From contig JAOXYB010031576.1 in assembly GCA_028565635.1 (NCBI GenBank), forward strand, positions 1 to 14,571: a stretch of 14,571 nucleotides of DNA, written 5' to 3'. The notes beneath the pieces were generated by a model. The model was given only the letters and a program-made list of their open reading frames with translations. It was not told the origin of the DNA and did no database searches. The translations under genes were made by a program, and so were the position numbers. Below, one piece after another: positions 9,301 through 14,571 of the stretch (positions within the stretch are counted from its first letter, which is position 1; the number at the start of each line of letters is the position of its first letter). This DNA is from Phoronis ovalis (taxonomy: Eukaryota > Phoronida > Phoronidae).

Positions 9301-10595
9301 TTGTAACGAACGATTCTGATAAGAGACAAAGAAGGCATAAAAGACGAGAAGAATAGACAAAATCAGATCTTCCTATATAGCAATAACATACACCTGTTTC
9401 ATCTTACAACCATGATGACACTTTCACAAGACATAACATAACCTATAGTTGTTATTCACACTCAAATTCTTCTTAGAGCCAGCTTATCAAAATTTACTAT
9501 GTTCATCTCTCCTCCACCAGTAATTGAAATTAGCTTGCCAATAATTTAATCTTATCCTATCCCCCTAATCTTATAATAACACATTATATAACCCGTTATT
9601 CCCGTAATGTTTTTTACAGTTAGAAATTTTTAAGGGAAGAAAGACCCCTTAATACTTCTCACAAAATAACAGGAATAATTGGAAAACATTTTTCCTGCAA
9701 AATTACAGAAATTAGTGAAAAATGTTAGATTCAGGTGTATACTATCAGCATATAGAAAGCCTGATGTGGATTGAGAAGTTGCTATATCAAGACTAACAAG
9801 AAGTATAGGAATAGGATGGTTGTAAAATAAGAATAAGGAGTTTCTGACACAACAGCAAAAATATTTAACATGATCTATCATATTAACGATTTCTAGCTAA
9901 ATACTGTTTTCTTGATAACAACATTTAACGGATAAATACTGATAAATACTGAACAGTATTAATTGTGTGACTAGCAAATCTTAGATAATTCAGAAAAGAA
10001 AGGCGGCTGATTTTTGTGCAAATTCATTTTCATTCAAAAAGACATCCATATACTAACCATAATATGAGTTTTATCCTGGTAACAAAGAGCGAAATAATCT
10101 TTTTCGATTAAGTTTAAGTGGTCACACACTTTATCCAATAATTCTTGTCCATTGGCAGCTTTCTGGAAATGCAATAAAAGCAAAATTTAATATGACTGCG
10201 GATGTGAGATCCAAAGATGGAACTAAATAAATTGAAACATCTAAACAGGAACATTTCCCAAATATCACAAATTGAATTTGATGTTCTGTGACACTAGGAT
10301 TAAATAACTTTTCTTATATTTAAATATTAGTTATAAGATTCTTCATTAGCAAGAATCAATTAAGTTATAGTGCCATACAATCTGAACTTACTCCTATATC
10401 ACACTCAAACTGAGTGCCATCCAGCAAGGTAACTTTGGCGGTTGCCATTTTACCAGAGGATTTTTGTGGAGACTTTTTTGGTGTTGATTTTTTTGATGTG
10501 CTCTTTGTGATGACTGGTTGCTGCGGTTCAGGAGGAAATTCTTGCAAATTTTCTGTACTGTGCTCAGCAGTGTGTATCTGCGCTGCCTGATTATC
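241..10595 (-). CDS. epb41-like: Protein 4.1-like FERM gene, spliced, 16 exons (span)
   Basis: Sixteen exons joined on the minus strand give an uninterrupted 2556-nt frame (851 residues plus stop, counted from the first codon at 10595). Every junction has GT..AG and preserves phase. Order: basic Ser/Lys/Pro leader (residues 1-49), FERM domain (about 53-330), FERM-adjacent segment with [11 protein letters not shown] (330-385), low-complexity linker (385-577), W-repeat array (591-755), charged helix (769-821) and acidic tail (822-851). Family knowledge: 4.1 proteins sit under the plasma membrane and tie transmembrane proteins to the spectrin-actin skeleton through FERM. The FERM sequence looks like the 4.1R/N/G/B and coracle branch rather than EPB41L5 or FRMD. 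I see no recognisable spectrin-actin-binding segment and no 4.1 C-terminal domain. Further 5' exons probably lie upstream. FERM identity is near certain; the exact exon set is inferred by eye. Confidence 0.93.
613..771 (-). CDS. Exon P: charged helical exon
   Basis: Residues 769-821, 159 nt, phase 0 on both sides. The acceptor is TTGATGTTTACAG and the donor GATAAC|GTAAGT. It encodes [20 protein letters not shown], then [20 protein letters not shown] and [13 protein letters not shown]. The segment [15 protein letters not shown] fits the W-repeat pattern of the previous exon with Val in place of Trp, so it looks like a detached twelfth unit. The rest is likely a continuous charged helix, possibly a coiled coil. 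Confidence 0.88.
1044..1616 (-). CDS. Exon O: 15-residue W-repeat domain
   Basis: Residues 578-768, 573 nt, phase 0 on both sides, and by far the longest exon of the gene. The acceptor has a ten-base T run (TTTTTTTGTTCCAG); the donor is CTGAG|GTTAGT. A 13-residue lead ([13 protein letters not shown]) is followed by eleven uninterrupted 15-residue units and a 13-residue basic tail ([13 protein letters not shown]). The unit pattern is W-x-[KRN]-L-[ST]-P-x-E-R-x-x-x-L-x-x. The [ST]-P-x-E start is a textbook helix N-cap, so each unit is probably one short helix with the Trp packing against its neighbours. Similar W..LSPE.R repeats occur, as I recall, in bacterial DUF3106 proteins. I know of none in animal 4.1 proteins. 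Function unknown; a binding scaffold is the simplest guess. Confidence 0.93.
1083..1577 (-). repeat. Tandem array of eleven 45-bp coding units
   Basis: Exactly 495 bp, 11 x 45, with no insertions or deletions between units. By position in the unit: the Glu at 8 is present in 11/11, Trp at 1 in 10/11 (Arg in unit 2), Leu or Ile at 13 in 11/11, Pro at 6 in 9/11, and position 9 is Arg in seven, Gln in three and His in one. Unit 1 ([15 protein letters not shown]) and unit 2 ([15 protein letters not shown]) are the most diverged. The middle units keep the protein pattern while their DNA differs widely, so the array is old and kept by selection on the protein. Confidence 0.93.
2211..2303 (-). CDS. 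Candidate alternative last exon
   Basis: After a strong acceptor (TATCTTTCTTGTAG), the phase-0 frame reads [20 protein letters not shown], then [10 protein letters not shown] and a TAA at 2211-2213. Exon N ends in phase 0, so splicing to it would give a 30-residue alternative tail without the W-repeats. An AATAAA lies at 1726-1731 on the minus strand. The sequence has no recognisable homology and may be a chance frame. Confidence 0.25.
   Translation of the reverse strand, partial: ECPAWQVMKETSHKYECPVYILDFVTSLNL
2682..2687 (-). terminator. Candidate intronic poly(A) signal AATAAA
   Basis: The minus strand reads AATAAACAGC, about 80 nt past the TGA that closes read-through of exon N. T-rich and GT-containing sequence follows within 50 nt (TTTTTTATG, then TTTTTGTCTGTGG), as expected for a cleavage region. 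AATAAA is common in AT-rich DNA, so position is the main argument. Confidence 0.35.
2769..2804 (-). CDS. Possible read-through extension of exon N (alternative C-terminus)
   Basis: Continuing past the exon N donor adds [11 protein letters not shown] and a TGA at 2769-2771. A canonical AATAAA on the minus strand lies about 80 nt further on. Use of this end would give a FERM protein that stops before the W-repeat exon. The only evidence is the stop codon and the poly(A) signal. Confidence 0.3.
   Translation of the reverse strand, partial: VINTCFPQDRD
2805..2972 (-). CDS. Exon N: exon with duplicated TTDEDG motif
   Basis: Residues 522-577, 168 nt, phase 0 on both sides. The acceptor is ATTTCCTTCTTAG and the donor AAAGAG|GTTATT. 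It encodes [12 protein letters not shown] followed by [14 protein letters not shown], a tandem 11-residue duplication of T-T-D-E-D-G-x-V-x-x-[LF], then a Pro-rich stretch ending in HHGYQKE. If the weak donor is ignored, the frame runs eleven more codons to a TGA at 2769-2771, followed by an AATAAA, so the exon may also serve as a last exon. No domain assigned. Confidence 0.87.
2973..3541 (-). other. Intron between exons M and N
   Basis: 569 bp. No coding signal, inverted repeats or clear regulatory motif seen. Confidence 0.75.
3542..3775 (-). CDS. Exon M: Ser/Pro-rich linker exon
   Basis: Residues 444-521, 234 nt, phase 0 on both sides. The acceptor is TTCTTAAATAAG and the donor CTCAG|GTTTCT. 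It contains two basic patches each followed by a short S/T-P segment: [16 protein letters not shown] and [14 protein letters not shown]. They look like a degenerate repeat (V-K-K-[KQ]-x-Y-[ST]), possibly a phosphorylation or docking motif. This is the linker position where vertebrate 4.1 proteins carry the spectrin-actin-binding region, but I see no resemblance to it. Confidence 0.85.
3776..4455 (-). other. Intron between exons L and M
   Basis: 680 bp, over a third of it taken up by the inverted-repeat element at about 4.1-4.4 kb. Confidence 0.8.
4114..4364. mobile_element. MITE-like element with about 24-bp terminal inverted repeats
   Basis: The left end TAGGGCTGTTCCATTAAAAA and the reverse complement of the right end TAGGGGCTGTTCCTTTAAAA match over about 24 positions with one indel and few mismatches. 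Both ends start at TA, which suits a TA target duplication (Tc1/mariner-type). The 250-bp interior is G-rich on the plus strand and has no reading frame, so it is non-autonomous. It sits in the intron between exons M and L. Confidence 0.75.
4456..4568 (-). CDS. Exon L: linker exon
   Basis: Residues 406-443, 113 nt, phase 1 in and phase 0 out. The acceptor is AAATATTTCAG and the donor GAAGAG|GTAAGT. It encodes [20 protein letters not shown] followed by [19 protein letters not shown] short internal duplication (Y-G-R-D-Q-Y / R-P-D-Q-Y-G) is visible. Low complexity and probably disordered; no known domain. Confidence 0.85.
4569..5385 (-). other. Intron between exons K and L
   Basis: 817 bp. A degenerate pair of about 33-bp segments starting AAGCCAAACT and containing CAATAAAT/TAATAAAT lies near 5267 and 5339. 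Otherwise AT-rich and without coding signal. Confidence 0.7.
5386..5448 (-). CDS. Exon K: 63-nt symmetric linker exon
   Basis: Twenty-one codons, phase 1 on both sides, encoding [20 protein letters not shown] then P. The acceptor is CATTTTACAG. The donor CCCAG|GTTATT is weak, lacking the purine at +3 and the G at +5. The exon is open in the only compatible frame. Because the exons on either side are also phase 1, it can be included or skipped without a frameshift. No domain is recognised. Confidence 0.65.
5741..5904 (-). CDS. Exon J: FERM-adjacent (FA) segment
   Basis: Residues 330-385, 164 nt, donor phase 1. The acceptor is TTTTGTTCCAG and the donor GGAG|GTAATT. It encodes [20 protein letters not shown], then [15 protein letters not shown]. 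The G-S-R-F-R-[FY]-S-G-R-T-Q motif is the FA domain found right after FERM in 4.1 proteins, where serine/threonine phosphorylation is known to tune FERM binding. Which residues are modified here cannot be told. The exon ends in a Gly/Arg-rich stretch (GPGRGSEG). Confidence 0.92.
6103..6200 (-). CDS. Exon I: end of FERM F3 lobe
   Basis: Residues 298-330, 98 nt, donor phase 2. The acceptor is TATTTTCCAG and the donor TTCAG|GTAAGC. It carries [20 protein letters not shown] followed by [13 protein letters not shown], the standard final helix of FERM F3. The family position usually held by a long aliphatic residue after F-R/F-K is C-P-N-H here, which is still typical. Confidence 0.96.
6442..6594 (-). 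CDS. Exon H: FERM F3 (PH-like) lobe, first part
   Basis: Residues 247-297, 153 nt, phase 0 on both sides. The acceptor is TGGTATGCAG and the donor GGGGAG|GTATGT. Motifs include [20 protein letters not shown], then [20 protein letters not shown] and IKIRPGE. The N-R-F[15 protein letters not shown] core is the F3 lobe hallmark. Confidence 0.96.
6864..6951 (-). CDS. Exon G: end of FERM F2 lobe
   Basis: Residues 217-246, 88 nt. The acceptor is TATACTTCAG and the donor AAAG|GTATTT (phase 0). It encodes [20 protein letters not shown] followed by YGVDLHQTK. The G-x-T-P-x-E-A-E and M-Y-G-V-D-L-H motifs are invariant or nearly so in 4.1 FERM domains. Confidence 0.96.
6952..7261 (-). other. Intron between exons F and G
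   Basis: 310 bp of AT-rich sequence; nothing else seen. Confidence 0.8.
7262..7438 (-). CDS. Exon F: FERM F2 lobe
   Basis: Residues 158-217, 177 nt. The acceptor is TATATTTTAG and the donor CACAA|GTAAGC (phase 2). It encodes [20 protein letters not shown] followed by GDYEAEHG. The L-L-G-S-Y-x-V-Q-A-E-L-G-D-Y stretch is the best-known F2 motif of 4.1 proteins. The tail, [14 protein letters not shown], is the F2 helix leading into the next exon. Confidence 0.96.
7439..7777 (-). other. Intron between exons E and F
   Basis: 339 bp of AT-rich sequence; nothing else seen. Confidence 0.8.
7778..7898 (-). CDS. Exon E: FERM F2 (acyl-CoA-binding-like) lobe, first part
   Basis: Residues 118-158, 121 nt. 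The acceptor is CTATTTTCAG and the donor GGAAG|GTATGT (phase 2). It contains [20 protein letters not shown] followed by [14 protein letters not shown]. The V-K-F-Y-P-P-D-P and E-D-I-T-R-Y motifs are diagnostic of protein 4.1 FERM domains. Confidence 0.96.
7899..8699 (-). other. Intron between exons D and E
   Basis: Holds the degraded MITE relative at about 8.1 kb; otherwise featureless AT-rich DNA. Confidence 0.8.
8044..8195. mobile_element. Degraded relative of the 4.1-kb MITE
   Basis: It shares, in the same order and orientation, a start AGGGGCTGTATAAA, a GGAGGCG block followed by AGTTTGAATTA, and a late AGGTCCCTCCTA block with the element at 4114-4364. The right terminal repeat is no longer recognisable. 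It is an intronic relic between exons E and D. Confidence 0.5.
8700..8742 (-). CDS. Exon D: FERM F1/F2 junction
   Basis: Forty-three nt encoding [14 protein letters not shown] plus the first base of a split codon. The acceptor is TTACTTTCAG and the donor GGGAT|GTAAGT. The W-L-D-x-x-K-x-I-x-K-Q motif closes the F1 lobe in 4.1 proteins. The phase-1 donor fits the phase of the next exon exactly (T + CA = Ser). Confidence 0.95.
8743..10057 (-). other. Intron between exons C and D
   Basis: The largest FERM intron, 1315 bp. Apart from the 24-nt microexon candidate near 9.3 kb, I see only AT-rich sequence without repeats or coding signal. Confidence 0.8.
9292..9315 (-). CDS. Candidate 24-nt microexon (optional insert in FERM N-lobe)
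   Basis: Eight codons, NRSLQGQK, lie between a very good pyrimidine-rich acceptor (TTTGTCTCTTATCAG) and a donor AAG|GTAGGC. The length is divisible by three, and both flanking exons meet at phase 0, so inclusion would simply add eight residues between KTHIM and FWLDNDKK. Skipping gives the alignment expected of the family, so inclusion would be regulated. There is no homology support, only splice-site quality and phase. Confidence 0.35.
10058..10162 (-). CDS. Exon C: FERM F1 lobe
   Basis: Residues 69-103, 105 nt, phase 0 on both sides. The acceptor is ATTTCCAG and the donor ATG|GTTAGT. It encodes [18 protein letters not shown] followed by [17 protein letters not shown]. The D-K-V-C-x-H-L-N-L and E-K-D-Y-F pattern is the classic F1-lobe signature of 4.1 proteins. 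Confidence 0.95.
10392..10595 (-). CDS. Exon B: basic leader and start of FERM F1 lobe
   Basis: Residues 1-68. The acceptor is TTTTGTAG at 10596-10597 and the donor GGA|GTAAGT at 10391. The length (204 nt) is a multiple of three and both edges are phase 0. The first 49 residues are polar and rich in Ser, Thr, Lys and Pro (for example [19 protein letters not shown]), so probably disordered. The FERM F1 ubiquitin-like lobe begins with [15 protein letters not shown], matching the usual opening strand of 4.1 FERM domains. An internal ATG at 10446-10448 lies just before the FERM domain and is listed separately. The leader is open back to the acceptor, and a TAG follows immediately in the intron, so the exon cannot extend upstream in this frame. 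Confidence 0.9.
10446..10448 (-). promoter_or_regulatory. Internal ATG in strong context just before FERM
   Basis: The codon reads GGTAAAATGGCA, with A at -3 and G at +4, the strongest Kozak arrangement. It opens [11 protein letters not shown], so initiation here would give a protein starting directly at the FERM domain. Vertebrate 4.1R is known to use an upstream and a downstream AUG to make long and short forms. Equivalent use here is an inference. Confidence 0.4.
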
Positions 10596-12113
10596 CTACA
10601 AAATCAAAATGGCTACAACTGAAGCTCAGTATGAGAAAACAATTAAAATATAAGGAAATTGAAATTCGATATGACAGTAAGTAGCAATGGTGTGTATTGT
10701 ACACTACAAAGTAAAACTTGTAGGATACACCTGTTTTTATCACAGGAGCAAGTGTTGGCTTTTTCAGTCACTACACATGCTGGAAAGCTCAGTAGCCAAT
10801 CATGCACATGCAACAAACTTCTGTAGCTTTCTATTTTATTTTTTTCCCATCTTTTCCATGTATCTTTCACGATTGACAGTTTAGTGAATCATATAGCATT
10901 CAAAGAACACCCATCATTTGAGTCACCATTACCTCAGATATTTTCTAAAGAAGAGCTTAAGAATTAGTGCAATATTTTACAACTCATTGGCCAACACACA
11001 AGAAGTAAATTTGGTAAACACACTCTACCAGTGTTAAATTAATCAATTTTAACAGTACAAACTCAGCAACTATCATCATTCAAGTAATCAGTAATAGCCA
11101 ATTGAAAAACCACATATTACAATCTAAATACAAGTAAACCTAAACCCATAAGATCATTCTGTGGTCTATACCAAACCAGTATTATCTATCAGTTTAAATA
11201 TAGCCTCATCATATATCACAAAATGATTAGCCAGCTATGGAATGTCAAGCAAAGCCAGGCATTCAAACAATAGAGTTTATATTACAACACATGATGTAAT
11301 TTGGTGCAAGTGGGTATGTGGCTTTTATTAGATGAAGCATTAATATACTTCAAAATTGTGTCTACATCCAGGCTGGGGGGTCTACCAATAAAGCTACTAG
11401 CAGGAATACAGCTCAAGCTTTTTTTTAAATGCATGTACAATCTCATTTTCCCCTTGAAAATATTCCAGACTACAGGTTGTTTTAATATGTTGTTCTATTT
11501 TTATAACACATGTATACCCAACATAATATTATAATGCTATTTAACCACAAATGGCATTAACTGCTAGGTCTGTTTAAATATCAAATACCTGATGAATTAA
11601 AATAAAAATTGCCTTGATTGAATGATTATCAAAAAATGTCTACTCATTCATATCCTGTCACCAGCTAGTGCTAGCCCAGTTGTAGTTTGAGGACTGTTTC
11701 ACTCCACACAACAAAACAAGGTGTGTTGTTGACCTACTTTAATAGCAAATAGTATTTTTCTGAACCTTTATAGCCTTCTAGGCTGTCAGAGGATGATAAA
11801 TGACCTTAGGTTACTGGCTAGTGTTTGAGTTTATACAGTGTGCTATTTTTGTGGCATATGAGGCATATCACAGCTAGATACAGATAAAACCTGTCTGCAG
11901 TCAGGATAATCTTGATTGAAAACCACAGACCAAAAAATAAATAATTATACCTTACTAGTTAAATTTCAAGACTAAGTCAATTTAAAATAATTAAACCATC
12001 TCCTTCATTATAAAATTCTTAATGCTGTCAATCACAACTTGAAATAAATATGAAGTCAATACCCTACTTTTAAGAAAGTTGTATGTTAAGGAGCAATACT
12101 TGTGCAAAATAAA
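10596..12113 (-). other. Putative intron between exon A and exon B
   Basis: AT-rich, with no frame resembling a protein and no inverted repeats noticed. The exon B side ends in TTTTGTAG. If exon A belongs to another gene, this is intergenic or upstream intron sequence. The promoter could not be located. Confidence 0.4.
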
Positions 12114-12136
12114 CTACTGTTCATCATCTTCAAGGA
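12114..12136 (-). CDS. Possible unspliced end of exon A frame
   Basis: If the weak GTTGCT donor is not used, the frame continues VAINYFLEDDEQ and stops at TAG (12114-12116). No AATAAA is seen on the minus strand in the next several hundred bases, which argues against this being a natural gene end. Confidence 0.2.
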
Positions 12137-12425
12137 AATAATTGATAGCAACCTTTTGCAGACTTGTCAAATTTGTATGGCTACTATCAAGAAGGTTAGC
12201 TTGTCGACAAGAGTCCCAGAAAGCTTCAAATTCTCTCAGTGACGTTCCTGAAGTGTACTTTGAATTCCTACTTCTATCCCGTAGACTCAATGATGATGTT
12301 CTCTTTCGAAGCGTACCCCACAATGATTCTAAATCCTGACTTATTGATCCTCTTTTTCTAGAACGTCTTCTTGGCCAGGTATCATTATAATTCCAGCTAC
12401 TAGTGGTAGGTGGGTCCAATTGCAT
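12137..12425 (-). CDS. Putative upstream coding exon (exon A)
   Basis: The frame opens with ATG at 12423-12425 (MQLDPPTTSSWNYNDTWP) and runs 103 codons to TAG at 12114. Composition is protein-like: basic RRRSRKRGS, Ser-rich TLRKRTSSLSLRDRSR, then an amphipathic LREFEAFWDSCRQANLLD. A candidate donor AAAAG|GTTGCT at 12137/12136 ends it in phase 0, matching the phase-0 start of exon B, so it could be the N-terminal exon of the 4.1-like gene. The ATG has G at -3, and AG precedes it (CATGCAG|GTATGC), so the upstream edge is either a 5' UTR or an acceptor with a poor pyrimidine tract. Alternatively it is the last exon of an upstream minus-strand gene ending at the TAG. I do not recognise the protein. 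Confidence 0.45.
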
Positions 12426-12848
12426 ACCTGCATGTTTATCCTGTACTGTTCTTAAGTACCAATTAACACCAAATCAGAGATAGATATGTCAGTTTATCAT
12501 TAATAGCTTCTAAACAATTCTAACTAGGGTAATTCTGTCCTAACAGGGTCAAACCTCAAGTGTTTGATGTGGAAACTGAGAATTAAATTTACTAATGCCT
12601 TTATCTATCCTCCAATCCAGCTTAACACACCTAGGCTATATAAATAAAGTGACCTAGAATTAGCTCAAAATTCCACATCATAAAAGTTTCAGCTCATGAC
12701 TATAGAGACCTGTTTCATTCATACACATAATGTACATAGTTACACATGATTTATTTCAGACAAAGAGAAGGTACAAACTTAATAGATTCATCTACTTGAC
12801 TAGTTAGTCAGACATGACTGCCACCTTTGGTTAAAAATTAGAATATTA

Positions 12849-12872
12849 TATCCATATCCATATCCATATCCA
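12849..12872. repeat. Hexanucleotide microsatellite (TATCCA)4
   Basis: Four perfect copies of TATCCA in tandem in non-coding DNA. Likely length-polymorphic. Confidence 0.9.
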
Positions 12873-13250
12873 GTTCATACATTACTCGACAGTTCTGGAT
12901 TTCATATAAAAAAGGTTATCTACATACTCAAGATTGATAATAGTTTTGGAGCATTAGGTACCGCTCGGGTAGGGCACAACTCAGTCTGAATAAAATCTGA
13001 AGTTAGTTTTGCTTCCATTTTTATCTGCTATTTTTGAATACAGTCGATAAAGAGTGGGAGTGAAAGTAACTTGACATTTTACACCAAAGAGCACCTTTCT
13101 ATTTTTCTAGCACTAGGTAGAATATTTCATTAAGTTACGAGCTGCATGTCGTTACACGGAAAGTGGTTATGAATGTTTATCTCATTCAAATATACTGCCA
13201 TTTCTACTTATATGGATCAAGGAAAAATGGCATATGCAGTGACATTTGTC

Positions 13251-13805
13251 TAAAGCCTTATTCGTACGGGAACAAATAATCGTGATTTACGTCATGTGAA
13301 TACTTACGAAATAAATCTCTCATTTTTAATCCACCAAAGGAAGTAGATTGAAACTACAAATCGTGATTATTCATGCCATGTGAACAGATGAGCCATTTAT
13401 CCAGAAAGATAGACATGCATAGTCATGTTGTTAGCATGATTATCCTTGGTGAATGCAACAATAACAAAAGAAAATTGTGCTGTCTTCTGGGTATGGACAA
13501 TTTTTGTTAACATACTCCTATTTCTTATCACCTTCATAATATCATACCACCCTTGCTCTATGATTTTTGTACAAGGCAAAGCACTTGAAGTAGGATGACA
13601 AGTCAGTTTTCCATTTTACATGTGGAACTCATGTAAACAAAATATTACACATGTGCATACAACATAGAGGTAAATCTAGTGACTTTGAAAGAATGTTCAA
13701 TGCAATTGAATTTTATATTGCGAATAGTCAGAATCGTGATTAAGTTTGCAAGATTGTTTTCTGGCTAATATTTTGATCACGATTGTCTGCACGAACAAGG
13801 CTTTA
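13251..13805. mobile_element. 555-bp MITE-like element with inverted ends
   Basis: The left end TAAAGCCTTATTCGTACGGG and the reverse complement of the right end TAAAGCCTTGTTCGTGCAGA agree at most positions. AATCGTGATT-type subterminal motifs occur at about 13278, 13361 and 13733, and again as ATCACGATT near 13777. TA lies at both ends. There is no transposase frame, so it is non-autonomous. Confidence 0.7.
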
Positions 13806-14221
13806 TGCAATGTTTTTTATAGGATAAAAGTTGTATGGAACTGAATACAGCAGATACCTTTTATGGTGCTACCCTTAGGCATGAAAATGTACCTGTACAT
13901 GTAAAACAGGTGCTGAATATGGTAGAAGTGAACCGAGGTTTCAAAAGTAATAAAACACAGTCTGCTGTCTTTACTCAAAAACATTTCACATAGTAAACAA
14001 ATGTGCAGTTATTGGGGAAATATATGCTATCTGAGAAGTAAGTTAATTACTTTCCACTTGCCTTTACCAGGTAGTTTAACCCAAAAATAACTTGACATTA
14101 TAAACAGGTCAGAAGATTTGTTAGAAGTTGTGTTTTTAGTCTTTACTACCATAGTTCAATGAAAGAATATGAAAAACCTCCCCCTTTACATATGTACAAT
14201 AAAATTCCTACAATTTGAGCA

Positions 14222-14274
14222 TCCTTTAATATTCTAATAATGGTATTCCTTTAATATTCTAATAATGGTATTCC
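14222..14274. repeat. 25-bp direct duplication
   Basis: Two perfect adjacent copies of a 25-bp AT-rich unit beginning TCCTTTAATATTCTAATAAT, followed by three bases of a third. The perfect identity implies a recent slippage or duplication. Confidence 0.9.
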
Positions 14275-14571
14275 AAGTTCATAGTTTGAACAGCATATTA
14301 ATGATTATGAAAAATTACTTTACTCATTTATCACATGATTATTATTTAGGACAAAAAATCATGTTTTTTAAAGTGTATAAAATATAAGTCTAATACCCCT
14401 GCAGATACTAAGCTAAAATTTGGCCAAAATTAACTTCCAACTAGAAATGCCTTTTAGCAAAGGCCAGGTTGCACACAGAAATAGGTGGTTATCTAGACCT
14501 ATTAGGATTATCCTGGACCCATTGATGTCCAAAGAACCTCTGGGTGACCTTTACCTCTTGTCGAACGTTTC

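Larger units (their letters stand above)
12426..14571. other. Upstream non-coding region
   Basis: No convincing coding exon on either strand. It contains the hexanucleotide repeat, the 555-bp inverted-repeat element and the 25-bp duplication. At the very edge, 14555-14571 on the minus strand is followed by a good donor (AAGAG|GTAAAG) and might be the end of another upstream exon. Confidence 0.5.

Noticed and set aside
10933-10944. Possible 12-nt microexon (KISE) between a TTCTTTAG acceptor and a GTAATG donor on the minus strand
   Set aside because: In-phase, but so short that a chance match in AT-rich DNA is likely; nothing else supports it.
14555-14571. Possible edge of another minus-strand exon before a GTAAAG donor
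   Set aside because: Only 17 bases are visible, too few to judge a frame or a protein.

Overview
The window is AT-rich animal genomic DNA carrying one intron-rich gene on the minus strand. There is no sign of prokaryotic organisation: coding blocks of 24-573 nt are bounded by GT..AG splice sites that keep the reading frame. The gene encodes a protein 4.1 family (EPB41 / coracle type) FERM protein. FERM plus the FERM-adjacent motif, many introns, and an AT-rich genome littered with small inverted-repeat elements point to an invertebrate metazoan. The sequence does not let me name the phylum.

Reading down the minus strand (high to low coordinates), the layout is as follows. 12.4-12.1 kb is a lone coding block that may be an upstream exon. 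10.6-6.1 kb holds eight exons encoding a basic leader and the whole FERM domain. 5.9 kb is the FERM-adjacent exon. 5.4-2.8 kb holds four exons of low-complexity linker. 1.6-1.0 kb is one unusually long exon encoding eleven perfectly phased 15-residue W..L[ST]P.ER repeats. 0.77-0.24 kb holds a charged helical exon and the terminal exon with its stop. Sixteen exons (10595 down to 241) join into one open frame of 851 codons plus stop, starting inside the first recognised exon. The true 5' end is not settled.

The most notable observation is the C-terminal half. I could not find the conserved 4.1 C-terminal domain in any exon I modelled. In its place sits the tandem W-repeat array, which I do not recognise from any eukaryotic 4.1 protein. 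There are also signs of isoform control: an in-phase 24-nt microexon candidate inside the FERM N-lobe, a symmetric 63-nt exon, a possible intronic poly(A) end that would remove the W-repeat domain, a possible alternative last exon, and a well-placed internal ATG just before the FERM domain.

The introns hold at least two short non-coding elements with terminal inverted repeats at TA sites (about 250 and 555 bp), a degraded relative of the first, and small tandem repeats. I saw no RNA genes, CRISPR arrays or plus-strand genes.
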